This document shows, piece by piece, positions 56,564 to 64,000 of a DNA stretch of 64,000 bases. A program made the position numbers and the translations under genes. Every line of letters starts with the position of its first letter. The stretch's first letter is position 1. The stretch comes from Minisyncoccota bacterium (GTDB taxonomy: Bacteria > Patescibacteriota > Minisyncoccia > Minisyncoccales > Minisyncoccaceae), in assembly GCA_028704755.1 (NCBI GenBank), contig JAQWEU010000001.1:1-64000 (forward strand), written 5' to 3'. The notes beneath the pieces were generated by a model. It searched no databases, had not been told where the DNA came from, and saw nothing but the letters and a program-made list of their open reading frames with translations.

Positions 56564-57160
56564 TTAACCCTTATGAAATCCTAAATCCGCAGGATTCTTT
56601 CCTCCTGAGATATGGCTTATAACTCCTCCTTTGGTCTCGAAATCGTATCTCAATCTCTTCACTTGACCTGCTAGGTCGATAGTATCTTGTGGTAAATCCT
56701 TCTTGATGAAACCCTTTGACCAATAGTCCAGGACTAATTTACTATCGCCGAATATCTTCTTCTCGTTCTTTTCTAAGGCGATTTGCAAGGCATATTTGCA
56801 TGCCATCAGTTCTCCGAAATTATTCGTCTTTCCTGGAAGAGCGTAGTGACCCTTATCATTCATTATCTCTTCAGGAAAACGCCCCTTCAATAGGCTTTCT
56901 CCATTCTCATCAGTGACATTGATCTCTGTGCCGTTTCCACCACCAGTCCCAGCATCAAAATATATTCCTTTTTCCCTATTAACATGCTTAACTGAATAAT
57001 CAGCTCCTGAATCAAGCCACTTCCTGGCATCTTGTTCGTCTTCAAAACTCTTATACTTCGCTCCTTGCTTGCCTGAGACTATAGATTGGCACTCCGGCCA
57101 ACTATTGACCACTCCTTTCACTCCCCCTATTTGATATGCGTAAAACTTGCTTTTCTTCAT
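56564..57160 (-). CDS. rnhA: Ribonuclease HI with N-terminal hybrid-binding (viroplasmin) domain
   Basis: 198 residues. N-terminal domain of about 50 residues (FYAYQIGGVKGVVNSWPECQSIVSGKQGAKYKSFEDEQDARKWL) is the RNA/DNA hybrid-binding fold of eukaryotic RNase H1. The RNase H core has Asp in IYFDAGTGG, Glu in NNFGELMACKYAL, Asp in FGDSKLVLDYW and a final Asp in NPADLGFHKG. Removes RNA from RNA-DNA hybrids. A hybrid-binding domain is less usual in bacterial RNase HI. Confidence 0.88.
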   Translation of the reverse strand: MKKSKFYAYQIGGVKGVVNSWPECQSIVSGKQGAKYKSFEDEQDARKWLDSGADYSVKHVNREKGIYFDAGTGGGNGTEINVTDENGESLLKGRFPEEIMNDKGHYALPGKTNNFGELMACKYALQIALEKNEKKIFGDSKLVLDYWSKGFIKKDLPQDTIDLAGQVKRLRYDFETKGGVISHISGGKNPADLGFHKG

Positions 57161-57290
57161 ACGTGGATTATTTAATATTATCTTCTATATAATTTCCCTT
57201 ATTTTAACATATTTATCCAGAATAAAAAATGGGGATAATAAAAACACCTGAATAGGTTCATTATAATACAATAACCTCCTCATTGTGGTT

Positions 57291-59555
57291 TTATATTAGC
57301 TTTAAACAATCGAAGAAATCTTTAATAATTGATTCCTTATCGCCACTAGAATTATATGCACCATTATCGTGTAATTCTATATTAAGGTCATCACAAAGAC
57401 GAATAAACTTTTTCGACTTATCCGAATCTTCGAAACTGCCAACTTTGACTTCAATTAATTTATTAGTAAAAGTTCTAATACTTTTTTTATTTTCGATTAG
57501 ATCTCTTAACTCGAGATAATATTTTCGCTTAAAAATGTGCTCCAATACAATCCTACAATCTTCTTCAAAAGGAGTTGTAAATATTCTCGTATCTAAAATC
57601 TTCTTAATTTTTTCAGTGCGATATGAAATATCATCATCTGGAAAATCTCGGTCAAAATTTGCATGAGAAATCATGCTCCTTTTATTTACACCATCCAGAT
57701 ATTCTTCGATTTTTAACGTACATGCCCCTGGCATGAGACGTTTAAGACTCTTTGCAAAACGCTCCTCATGAGTTAGTATGATTTTTTGTCTAGGGGAAAT
57801 AGTTACCTCTACCCCTTTTGCGTCTTTATATTTACAAGCGATATCAGTAATACAATGCACAGTTTTGCGGCTGCGCTCACTATCAAAACTTGACACTGGG
57901 TCATCAAAAATAACTATCTTATTATCTAATTCATGATCATGCATAAGAAGTGATATAAAGAATGCGAATGCCAAAAGTCGTTTATCGCTTTCGCTTAATG
58001 TATTTTTAAAATTGGGGGCTTTTTCGTCTTCACTATCAATACTTACCTTATGTTTGCCAAAGAATTTAATTGTAAAGATTCGCTCATCCTTACCAACAAT
58101 CTTCTTTAAGGCCTTGAAATCTTCTATTTCAAAGCTAGCCCCCATTTTTGTACAAAGCGAATTAATTGTTTCTTTGTGAGTATCAAAAATTGATGTGGAA
58201 TATATTTCAAGCTCCTTTCTTTTTTTCTCTCGTTCAGCTCTGACCTTATCGGCATCGGCCTCTATCGTATCCCAATCAAAACAAAACTTAATCCAAGTAT
58301 TTTCATGCCTTTTCTTTATAATTTCTAAATATTTTTTTTCACTTTCTAATTGAAGAATTGTCTTAGGCGATGCAATATTAAGTTTATCTTGCTCTAGTTT
58401 CCCTAAATCTGTTTTTATTTCTTCTATGTAAGATTTTAATTTATTAAATGAATCAAAATCAATGATATAATTCAAATCTCGTTTTTTATCTATCTCTTTC
58501 TCAAAATCTACCTTTAAATTTACGAGATCATCAATTTTTGTATCAGTTAAACCAATATCTAAGTCGTTTGTTTTAAGGTCAAATGCAATTTTTTCAAGAA
58601 TTGCCCCAATACCCACACTTTTAAAATAATCAATTGCTTTGGCAATTTCATTTTGGAGGTCTTTATATCCACCCTTAAAGTATGTTGCATAAGTACTAAT
58701 AAGTTGCTCTGCTTCCACTTCAAGCTTTTGACCGCAAAATACGCATGACCTTAAAGAACCATCTATCGGTTTTTTCTTAAGAAATCCTAACCCCTCACTA
58801 AGAAAGCTTTGTGCATTATTATCAGTTGCAAAATGAGATTTAATATGACGTTCAATCTCTTCTTGTTTAGCGTCTAATGTCCTAATAAGAGTATCTTTAA
58901 TATTAAATCTTATACTTGATAAGCTTATTATGTGTGATTTTATTAATTTCTTAATTTCTTCTTTTCCTTGCTCAAACTTAATCTCTTTTTCTTTATCTTT
59001 GATTTTATTATCGATATCATCATCTTTTAAATAAGATTTAAATTTTGCAAAATCTATTCCAGGAAAATATCGAAAAAATTCTTTCGTCATCTCAGTTTTC
59101 TTATTTGCAAAATACTCACTTTTTTCCTGAAGGGCAATTATCTCATTATTAAGTTCTTGTCCTTTTTTACCAATAATAATAGTATTCAAATTCTTTTGCT
59201 GATCAAAAGTTATGCTTTCACCATTAAAAACATTATCTGCAATAAACTTGGAATCAAAAATATGAATGTTTTGATTCGTTTTATTCCAGGCGCAATTTTG
59301 AAATACATATTTATCAATAACTCCTTCTTGCTCAAAATCTATTTCGATATTTTGTGTGCCAGCCACACCAAAGGTTTTTCGCCCAATAAGAATATCGTTA
59401 TTATTAGTTTGAATTGATCTTAAAATAGCAGTGATTGTGCTTTTTCCTTGAGTATTAAGGCCAAAAATAATTGTTTCATTTTTAAACTCGCATCCAGGTG
59501 CTAAACAATTTGAAAACCGACCAATATTTATAATCTTTTTAATTCTCTTAATCAT
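57291..59555 (-). CDS. RloC-like AAA_13 ATPase with zinc hook, candidate anticodon nuclease
   Basis: 754 residues. Walker A GLNTQGKST (32-40), long charged coiled-coil region with a CVFC pair (Cys271, Cys274) in SLRSCVFCGQKLEV, the position and form of a Rad50-type zinc hook, second coil, then ABC-type signature LSESDKRLLAFAF and Walker B KIVIFDDPVSSFD, followed by ILTHEERFAKSL. The C-terminal part has CRIVLEHIF, an R-x3-E (Arg668, Glu672), and LHDN with His729, which could form the Arg-Glu-His triad of PrrC/RloC. RloC cleaves tRNA anticodon loops upon DNA-restriction stress. It begins 3 bases after hsdR. Confidence 0.78.
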   Translation of the reverse strand: MIKRIKKIINIGRFSNCLAPGCEFKNETIIFGLNTQGKSTITAILRSIQTNNNDILIGRKTFGVAGTQNIEIDFEQEGVIDKYVFQNCAWNKTNQNIHIFDSKFIADNVFNGESITFDQQKNLNTIIIGKKGQELNNEIIALQEKSEYFANKKTEMTKEFFRYFPGIDFAKFKSYLKDDDIDNKIKDKEKEIKFEQGKEEIKKLIKSHIISLSSIRFNIKDTLIRTLDAKQEEIERHIKSHFATDNNAQSFLSEGLGFLKKKPIDGSLRSCVFCGQKLEVEAEQLISTYATYFKGGYKDLQNEIAKAIDYFKSVGIGAILEKIAFDLKTNDLDIGLTDTKIDDLVNLKVDFEKEIDKKRDLNYIIDFDSFNKLKSYIEEIKTDLGKLEQDKLNIASPKTILQLESEKKYLEIIKKRHENTWIKFCFDWDTIEADADKVRAEREKKRKELEIYSTSIFDTHKETINSLCTKMGASFEIEDFKALKKIVGKDERIFTIKFFGKHKVSIDSEDEKAPNFKNTLSESDKRLLAFAFFISLLMHDHELDNKIVIFDDPVSSFDSERSRKTVHCITDIACKYKDAKGVEVTISPRQKIILTHEERFAKSLKRLMPGACTLKIEEYLDGVNKRSMISHANFDRDFPDDDISYRTEKIKKILDTRIFTTPFEEDCRIVLEHIFKRKYYLELRDLIENKKSIRTFTNKLIEVKVGSFEDSDKSKKFIRLCDDLNIELHDNGAYNSSGDKESIIKDFFDCLKLI

Positions 59556-59558
59556 AGG

Positions 59559-62500
59559 CTATATAGGTAAATATTCTCTATACACACGTACAGTTTCCTG
59601 ATATATCGACTCTATCAGTCGCTCGGTTTGCACAAGTTCAATAAATCCTTTTTGAAGCAGAAGCAAACGAACATTTTGACGAATACGTGCTTTTATTGTT
59701 TCATTATTAGTCCAATCAATAGCAAGATCGCGACGAATACGCTTTGTGAGCTCCTTTACAAACTCCTTAATATCAATACCTGCTTTTTTAAGATCTGGAT
59801 CAGAAGAAAGAGTATCGTAAAAAACTATCTCTTCCTCTGAAAGACCGAGTTGATGGCTTTCAGCATCCAGTCTTTTTATTTCATCAACAACGTCCAGTAA
59901 GTGCTTAATAATTTCCGCTGAACTAATAACGTTATTTTCATATCTCTCAATTAGATCAGTTAAAAGAGTTAACATAGTTTCATAACGAGCTTTATTATTT
60001 TTTGATCGAACTTTTATTTCTTGATCAAGTATTTTGCGAATAGCATCAATGGCAAGATTCTTATACTTAATTTTCTTGATTTCCTCTGAAAAATGTTCAT
60101 CAAAAATTGAAATACTTTTCTTTCCTCCATTTTCACTGGCAAATAGATCAATAACCCCCTCGGCACGAATAGAATCCTGAATAAGGCTCTTAATCGCACT
60201 CTCTTTGGCTTCTGGAAAAATAATGTGAGGAATTAAAGTCTGTTTACTTATTGCTTCTTTAATTGATTGAAAAAATTGGACATCAGAAATAATTTTCATT
60301 GCCTCTTCTTCAGGCATAACAAGCGCATGTAAGCTTGAAAGTTTGGAAACTTGGCTAATATATGCCATTTTTTTGTCGTCAGACAAGTGCCCATCTTTCG
60401 TAATAACCTCATTCATTGCGGATTGAAATAATTCAACCAACTTAATTCCTTTTTTGTTTTTCCATCCTGAAAAATCGCTATTTGAAAAATAATTAGATAT
60501 TTCGCTATGTACTAGCATCATTTCAGATATTATTTCCTCGAGTGAAATCATGGCCTCTTTTTGAACATCGTTTTCATATATAGCTAAAGCTTTTTTTAAA
60601 TTTTCTGCCACGCCGACATAATCAACAATTAAGCCTCCTGGTTTATCTTTATATACCCTATTTACACGGGCAATTGCTTGCATTAAACCATGATTTCTTA
60701 ACGGCTTGTCTAAATACATCGTATGTAGATTTGGTACATCAAAACCTGTAAGCCACATATCGCAAACTATTACAAGACGAAGTGGATCATTCACTTTCTT
60801 GAATCTTTTTTCTAATTTTTTGACATCGTGCTCATCTTGAACTTTACCAGAGAAATCATTCAATCCAGAAATGACTACTGCACACTCTGGTGCTTTCGCA
60901 ATATTTTTAATAGCGTTATACATCGCAACGGCGATAGGGCGACTCATTGTTACAATCATTGCCTTACCATCAATAGGTCTGCTATTAAAATGACTCACCA
61001 CATCTTTTGCAATCTGCTCAATACGACTTGATGACCCAATAATCTCTTCAAGGTCCACCCATTCCTTTCTAGCTTGAGATTTTTCGTCAATTACAGTTTC
61101 TCCTAAAATATCATCAAATTTGCTATCAATAAATTGGTCGACTAAGTGTAATGGAATTAAACGTCCTTCATAATAAATCGGTACGGTTGCCTTATCCTTT
61201 ACTGCCTGCCCAATCTTATAAGAACTTACAATATCACCAAAAACACGCATTGTGTCTTTTTGTACAGTAGAAATTGGCGTTCCAGTTACACCCAAAAAAC
61301 TAGCTTGAGGTAAAGCACTTCTTACGTTACCTGCAAGTACACTATATTGAGTGCGATGTGCTTCATCAGCAAGAATAATAACATTTTCTCTTTCTGAGAG
61401 AATGTTCATTGCATCTGGATCGTCTTGAAATTTTTGAATAGTTGTAAAAATCAACTCACTACCAAGATGAGTAAGTCGATCTTTAAGATCTTTTATGCTT
61501 GTTGCCCTTTTCGCAAGCGCACCATAACCAGTTCTACTGAATACTTTAAATAACTGATCATCCAAATCTTCACGATCGGTTAGAAAAATATATGCTGGAC
61601 TTTTGAGTTCTGAGATTTTTTTTGTTTTATTTACATAAAAAACCATTGATAATGACTTACCAGATCCTTGAGTGTGCCAAAATACTCCGATTTTTCTATC
61701 TTGTTTACCTAGAACTGAGCTTATTGTACTTTCGATTGTTTTATTAACGCCATAATATTGATGATAAAGAGCCATTTTCTTTGTATAAGTAACAGCATCT
61801 CCATCGCCATCCGCTTCGAAAACTATGAAATTTTGAATAATGTCTAGTAATCGTTGTTTATTAAAAAGTCCTTTTGCTAATAATTCCAATTCAGTTACCC
61901 CCCTTGGAATATTACTATCTGATTCTATACCCTTCCAAGTACCATATCTTTCCCATGAAGAGGAAACAGTACCGTGTCTTGCCTTAGTTAAATCTGATAA
62001 ACAAAGAATTTGGGCATACAAAAAAATTCTTGGAATTTCTTTCTTATAATATTCCATATCACGATAAGCTTGACCAATTGTTGCCTCTTCACGAACCGGA
62101 CTTTTTAATTCAAATACACCAATAGGTAAACCATTTATAAATACTACACCATCAAGACGGCAAACATTATTAATGCCTTGAACGGTAAATTGATTTACAA
62201 ATAAAAATTCATTTGCTTCAATATTTTTAAAATCTACCACTTTTACAATTTCTGTTTTATCAGTCCCATTTTCACGCCAAGTTTTTTTAACTCCCTCAGT
62301 AATTAAAATAAACATTTCCTTATTACCAAGTATTAGGTCAGGATTATGAAATTTAACAACACCATCTACAACTTGTTCTGCTTGAATAGCAGGAAGTTGC
62401 GGGTTAAATCTGCGCACAGCAGAAAGTAGTTTATCTTTAAGGACAATCGTATTGAAATTTTCGCGCAAAGAATTCGCCTGATTTGGCGCTATATCTGGAC

Positions 62501-62582
62501 CATAAGCATACTCATATCCTTGACCTTTTAACCATTCAATTAGAGCCTGTTCTGTTAGGTTATTTTCATTTAAATTGTTCAT
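59559..62582 (-). CDS. hsdR: Type I restriction enzyme R subunit
   Basis: 1007 residues. N-terminal PD-(D/E)xK nuclease: Asp144 in CRLDGVVF and Glu158-x-Lys160 in VFELKSP; Q motif-like QAYRDMEYY follows. Motor: Walker A TQGSGKS (303-310), LADEAHRTQYS (DEAH), GVTGTP, YEGRLIPLHL, and helicase motif VI MQAIARVNRVYKDKPGG. Helical C-terminal region. Translocates and cleaves foreign DNA with HsdM/HsdS. It is packed 7 bases after the protease gene and 3 bases before the RloC-like gene. Confidence 0.95.
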   Translation of the reverse strand: MNNLNENNLTEQALIEWLKGQGYEYAYGPDIAPNQANSLRENFNTIVLKDKLLSAVRRFNPQLPAIQAEQVVDGVVKFHNPDLILGNKEMFILITEGVKKTWRENGTDKTEIVKVVDFKNIEANEFLFVNQFTVQGINNVCRLDGVVFINGLPIGVFELKSPVREEATIGQAYRDMEYYKKEIPRIFLYAQILCLSDLTKARHGTVSSSWERYGTWKGIESDSNIPRGVTELELLAKGLFNKQRLLDIIQNFIVFEADGDGDAVTYTKKMALYHQYYGVNKTIESTISSVLGKQDRKIGVFWHTQGSGKSLSMVFYVNKTKKISELKSPAYIFLTDREDLDDQLFKVFSRTGYGALAKRATSIKDLKDRLTHLGSELIFTTIQKFQDDPDAMNILSERENVIILADEAHRTQYSVLAGNVRSALPQASFLGVTGTPISTVQKDTMRVFGDIVSSYKIGQAVKDKATVPIYYEGRLIPLHLVDQFIDSKFDDILGETVIDEKSQARKEWVDLEEIIGSSSRIEQIAKDVVSHFNSRPIDGKAMIVTMSRPIAVAMYNAIKNIAKAPECAVVISGLNDFSGKVQDEHDVKKLEKRFKKVNDPLRLVIVCDMWLTGFDVPNLHTMYLDKPLRNHGLMQAIARVNRVYKDKPGGLIVDYVGVAENLKKALAIYENDVQKEAMISLEEIISEMMLVHSEISNYFSNSDFSGWKNKKGIKLVELFQSAMNEVITKDGHLSDDKKMAYISQVSKLSSLHALVMPEEEAMKIISDVQFFQSIKEAISKQTLIPHIIFPEAKESAIKSLIQDSIRAEGVIDLFASENGGKKSISIFDEHFSEEIKKIKYKNLAIDAIRKILDQEIKVRSKNNKARYETMLTLLTDLIERYENNVISSAEIIKHLLDVVDEIKRLDAESHQLGLSEEEIVFYDTLSSDPDLKKAGIDIKEFVKELTKRIRRDLAIDWTNNETIKARIRQNVRLLLLQKGFIELVQTERLIESIYQETVRVYREYLPI

Positions 62583-62589
62583 ATATTTT

Positions 62590-63534
62590 TTACCTTTTAG
62601 GTTTCTTTTCTAAAAAAATTGAATCTATCATCAATTCACCAATAAACGAAAATTTATAATCAATAAGATTTGTCAAATTTTCTATTCTAGAGAGCAAGCT
62701 GTAAATACAGTCACCGATCTTATACTCATCGGTGTCTTTTTTAAGGACCTTATCACCGAAAATCGTTTCTGCCTCTTCCTGATCAATCACAAAACTATGA
62801 TCTTTATAACCGTACACTAACCTAGTCGCTATCTCACCCGGATCTTTTATTAATAGATCTTTTTTCTTTTCCAATAATCTTATTGCATACTGTGCAGCTG
62901 ATTCAGCAACTCTTTCATAGTGCCCTATTGAAATAGGTTCAATTGTTAAAGCCAAATATCTTGCGAACATTTCTGACGATTTTGGATTATTTCCAACGAG
63001 CTCAGCAATATGTTCAACAGAATTTTTCAAGCCAAGAGTAGGCATATTATTTATCTGTGGATCAATTGGGCCAAGTTCGCTTAATTTACCCATATGAATC
63101 TCATCTGCTCCGCAAGATAAAAGCGTTGCTGCAGATTTTGCATACCTAGGTACCACTGCAATAAATTTCTTGTCAGAAAATTGTTTGCATAACTTACCAA
63201 TAAGATATGCTGGTCCAGGATAACCACCCCCAGAATGAATTACTAATATCAATGGTTTTGTCCTATCGAGCTTATTTAATGACCTATATATTTTATCGGA
63301 ATGAGTATTAGATAAGGATGCATTGTCGAATAAAACTAATATGTTATACTCGTTTGATTTTGCTTGTTTTTTAACTTCCTGATTTAAATATTCGTTAAAT
63401 TTTTCTAAAAATAGCTTTTTATTTTCATCAGAAGAATCTTTTATATACAATATGAAAATATTTAAAACATCGTTCCAGATAATTTCCTTTTTTAGTTCTT
63501 TTTTATCTTGAGTATTATTACTTCTCTTTGTCAT
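62590..63534 (-). CDS. ClpP-fold serine protease, SDH/SppA-like, inside the hsd operon
   Basis: 314 residues. Serine dehydrogenase-proteinase-type (PF01972-like) fold: LVLFDNASLSN, oxyanion loop IHSGGGYPGPAYL (99-111), nucleophile Ser134 in RYAKSAATLLSCGADEIHMG, and KLSELGPIDPQINNMP (about 151-165). No signal peptide or membrane helix, so it acts in the cytoplasm. Position between hsdS and hsdR with gaps of 4 and 7 bases shows it belongs to the operon. The partner or substrate is unknown; control of restriction subunits by proteolysis is possible but inferred. Confidence 0.8.
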   Translation of the reverse strand: MTKRSNNTQDKKELKKEIIWNDVLNIFILYIKDSSDENKKLFLEKFNEYLNQEVKKQAKSNEYNILVLFDNASLSNTHSDKIYRSLNKLDRTKPLILVIHSGGGYPGPAYLIGKLCKQFSDKKFIAVVPRYAKSAATLLSCGADEIHMGKLSELGPIDPQINNMPTLGLKNSVEHIAELVGNNPKSSEMFARYLALTIEPISIGHYERVAESAAQYAIRLLEKKKDLLIKDPGEIATRLVYGYKDHSFVIDQEEAETIFGDKVLKKDTDEYKIGDCIYSLLSRIENLTNLIDYKFSFIGELMIDSIFLEKKPKR

Positions 63535-63538
63535 ATAT

Positions 63539-64000
63539 TTAGATTAGTTTTACTAATAATTGATCCCTTTGTGAGTTTAAAGAAGTATTTTCTTTCCTCA
63601 AGACTAGAACTTCTTTAGTGATATTTTCAAAAACTTGTAATAATGATATTTCTTTTGGAATTAAAATCCTAAAACCTCTAATGTCACCATTTGATAGATG
63701 GCCAACAGTTGCACCAATAATTGTCTTTTGTAAAAAATTCAATTGCTCCTTTATTGCTTCGTAGATAAAATAGCCTGGTAAATCCGACCTTACTCGCGCG
63801 ACCCTCTGATTAAGGAAAGCACCTTCACTATACCAAAAAGCATAATGAAATATTCCGTCCATACCAATGAGTAAATCGCCTGATTTAATTTCATATTCTG
63901 CTTCAGGAATTTCTGGTGAAAAAGTTTTTGTTACTCCAGACAAAATATCTCTGATACGAACAACAGGAACGCCTAAACCACTCTCATTAAAAAGATTTGA
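63539..64000 (-). CDS. hsdS: Type I restriction specificity subunit HsdS, C-terminal part (cut by window edge)
   Basis: The visible 153 residues run from the window edge: LGVPVVRIRDI, typical of a TRD opening, then KSGDLLIGMDGIFH, RVARVRSD, QKTIIGATVGHLSNGDIRGFRILIPKEISL and a C-terminal coil. This is the end of a target-recognition domain and its conserved dimer helix; the start lies beyond 64000. Reads into the SDH protease gene with a 4-base gap. No hsdM is visible in the window. Confidence 0.9.
   Translation of the reverse strand, partial: SNLFNESGLGVPVVRIRDILSGVTKTFSPEIPEAEYEIKSGDLLIGMDGIFHYAFWYSEGAFLNQRVARVRSDLPGYFIYEAIKEQLNFLQKTIIGATVGHLSNGDIRGFRILIPKEISLLQVFENITKEVLVLRKENTSLNSQRDQLLVKLI

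Noticed and set aside
57161-57290. Attachment site or CRISPR repeat at the edge of the defence operon
   Set aside because: No direct repeats, tRNA end or spacer pattern are visible in these 130 AT-rich bases.
1-64000. CRISPR arrays, insertion sequences and rRNA genes
   Set aside because: No repeated 25-40 base units with spacers, no transposase and no rRNA segment was recognised.

Overview
This 64 kb window is AT-rich bacterial chromosome, most likely from a Candidatus Patescibacteria (CPR) genome of the Parcubacteria/Moranbacteria/Falkowbacteria kind. The clues are a CPR-style Elp3 (radical SAM plus acetyltransferase), an ArgRS whose HIGH motif reads TVGN, an eukaryotic-type IleRS, a compact type IV pilus locus, an EndoQ-like nuclease, PolX, LTD and SLOG proteins, and almost no biosynthetic metabolism. 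UGA is used as a stop (smpB, a REC-kinase gene), so the recoded Gracilibacteria/Absconditabacteria are unlikely. This placement is inference; no rRNA or phylogenetic marker was compared.

Layout. 1-8.2 kb (minus): 5' part of ileS, a histidine phosphatase, two cytosolic REC-histidine kinase fusions, an HD/nucleotidyltransferase-like protein, an unknown gene behind an attenuator-like leader, a small Cys-containing ORF with its own promoter and terminator, and argS. 8.2-10.2 kb (plus): smpB, a tmRNA gene that overlaps the smpB stop codon, and infC-rpmI-rplT. 10.2-15.1 kb (minus): a ThiI-like PP-loop protein, polX, two membrane proteins, and greA behind a structured leader with terminator and antiterminator. 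15.4-22.3 kb: mltG, EndoQ-like, EF-Tu-domain-like, SLOG protein, and a Trm9-like methyltransferase divergent from elp3, then a DHH-like protein. 22.3-25.2 kb: a prepilin fused to an FGE/C-type-lectin-like domain (candidate target of a diversity-generating retroelement), divergent from a second GspE/PilB ATPase. 25.2-28.3 kb: a 6S-like ncRNA candidate on the minus strand, then ruvB-LTD-yebC-ruvC. 28.3-35.2 kb: tyrS, PBP1A, rodA, ligA. 35.2-47 kb (minus): the type IV pilus locus (four minor-pilin-like genes, pilD, three near-identical-headed major pilins each with its own promoter and terminator, pilC, pilT, pilB, a PilP-like protein, PilO-, PilN- and PilM-like proteins). 47-57 kb: comFC-like gene, tRNA-Ser(GCU), a run of small hypothetical and membrane genes, a CDF transporter, an XRE/DUF2178 pair facing a SpoIIM-like gene across two dyad operators, ndk, an HD hydrolase and RNase HI. 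57.3-64 kb (minus): a tightly packed defence operon, hsdS - ClpP/SDH-fold serine protease - hsdR - RloC-like ATPase with zinc hook; hsdS runs off the window and no hsdM is visible.

How it works together. The pilus genes form a nearly complete assembly and retraction machine (no secretin is visible). The FGE-fold prepilin and its own ATPase may add a variable adhesive tip. Elp3 and the Trm9-like enzyme look like consecutive steps of wobble-uridine modification. tmRNA and SmpB form the ribosome rescue module. RloC is known as a tRNA anticodon nuclease linked to type I restriction, so the last operon would couple DNA restriction to translation arrest, with an unexplained protease in between.

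Expression signals are unusually readable. Many genes have a -35/-10 promoter whose -10 box ends only 6-13 bases before the start codon, which points to leaderless mRNAs. The exceptions carry clear Shine-Dalgarno sites or long structured leaders. Apart from the tmRNA gene, no stretch above 300 bases lacks a gene; the longer gaps hold the ncRNA and leader elements listed.
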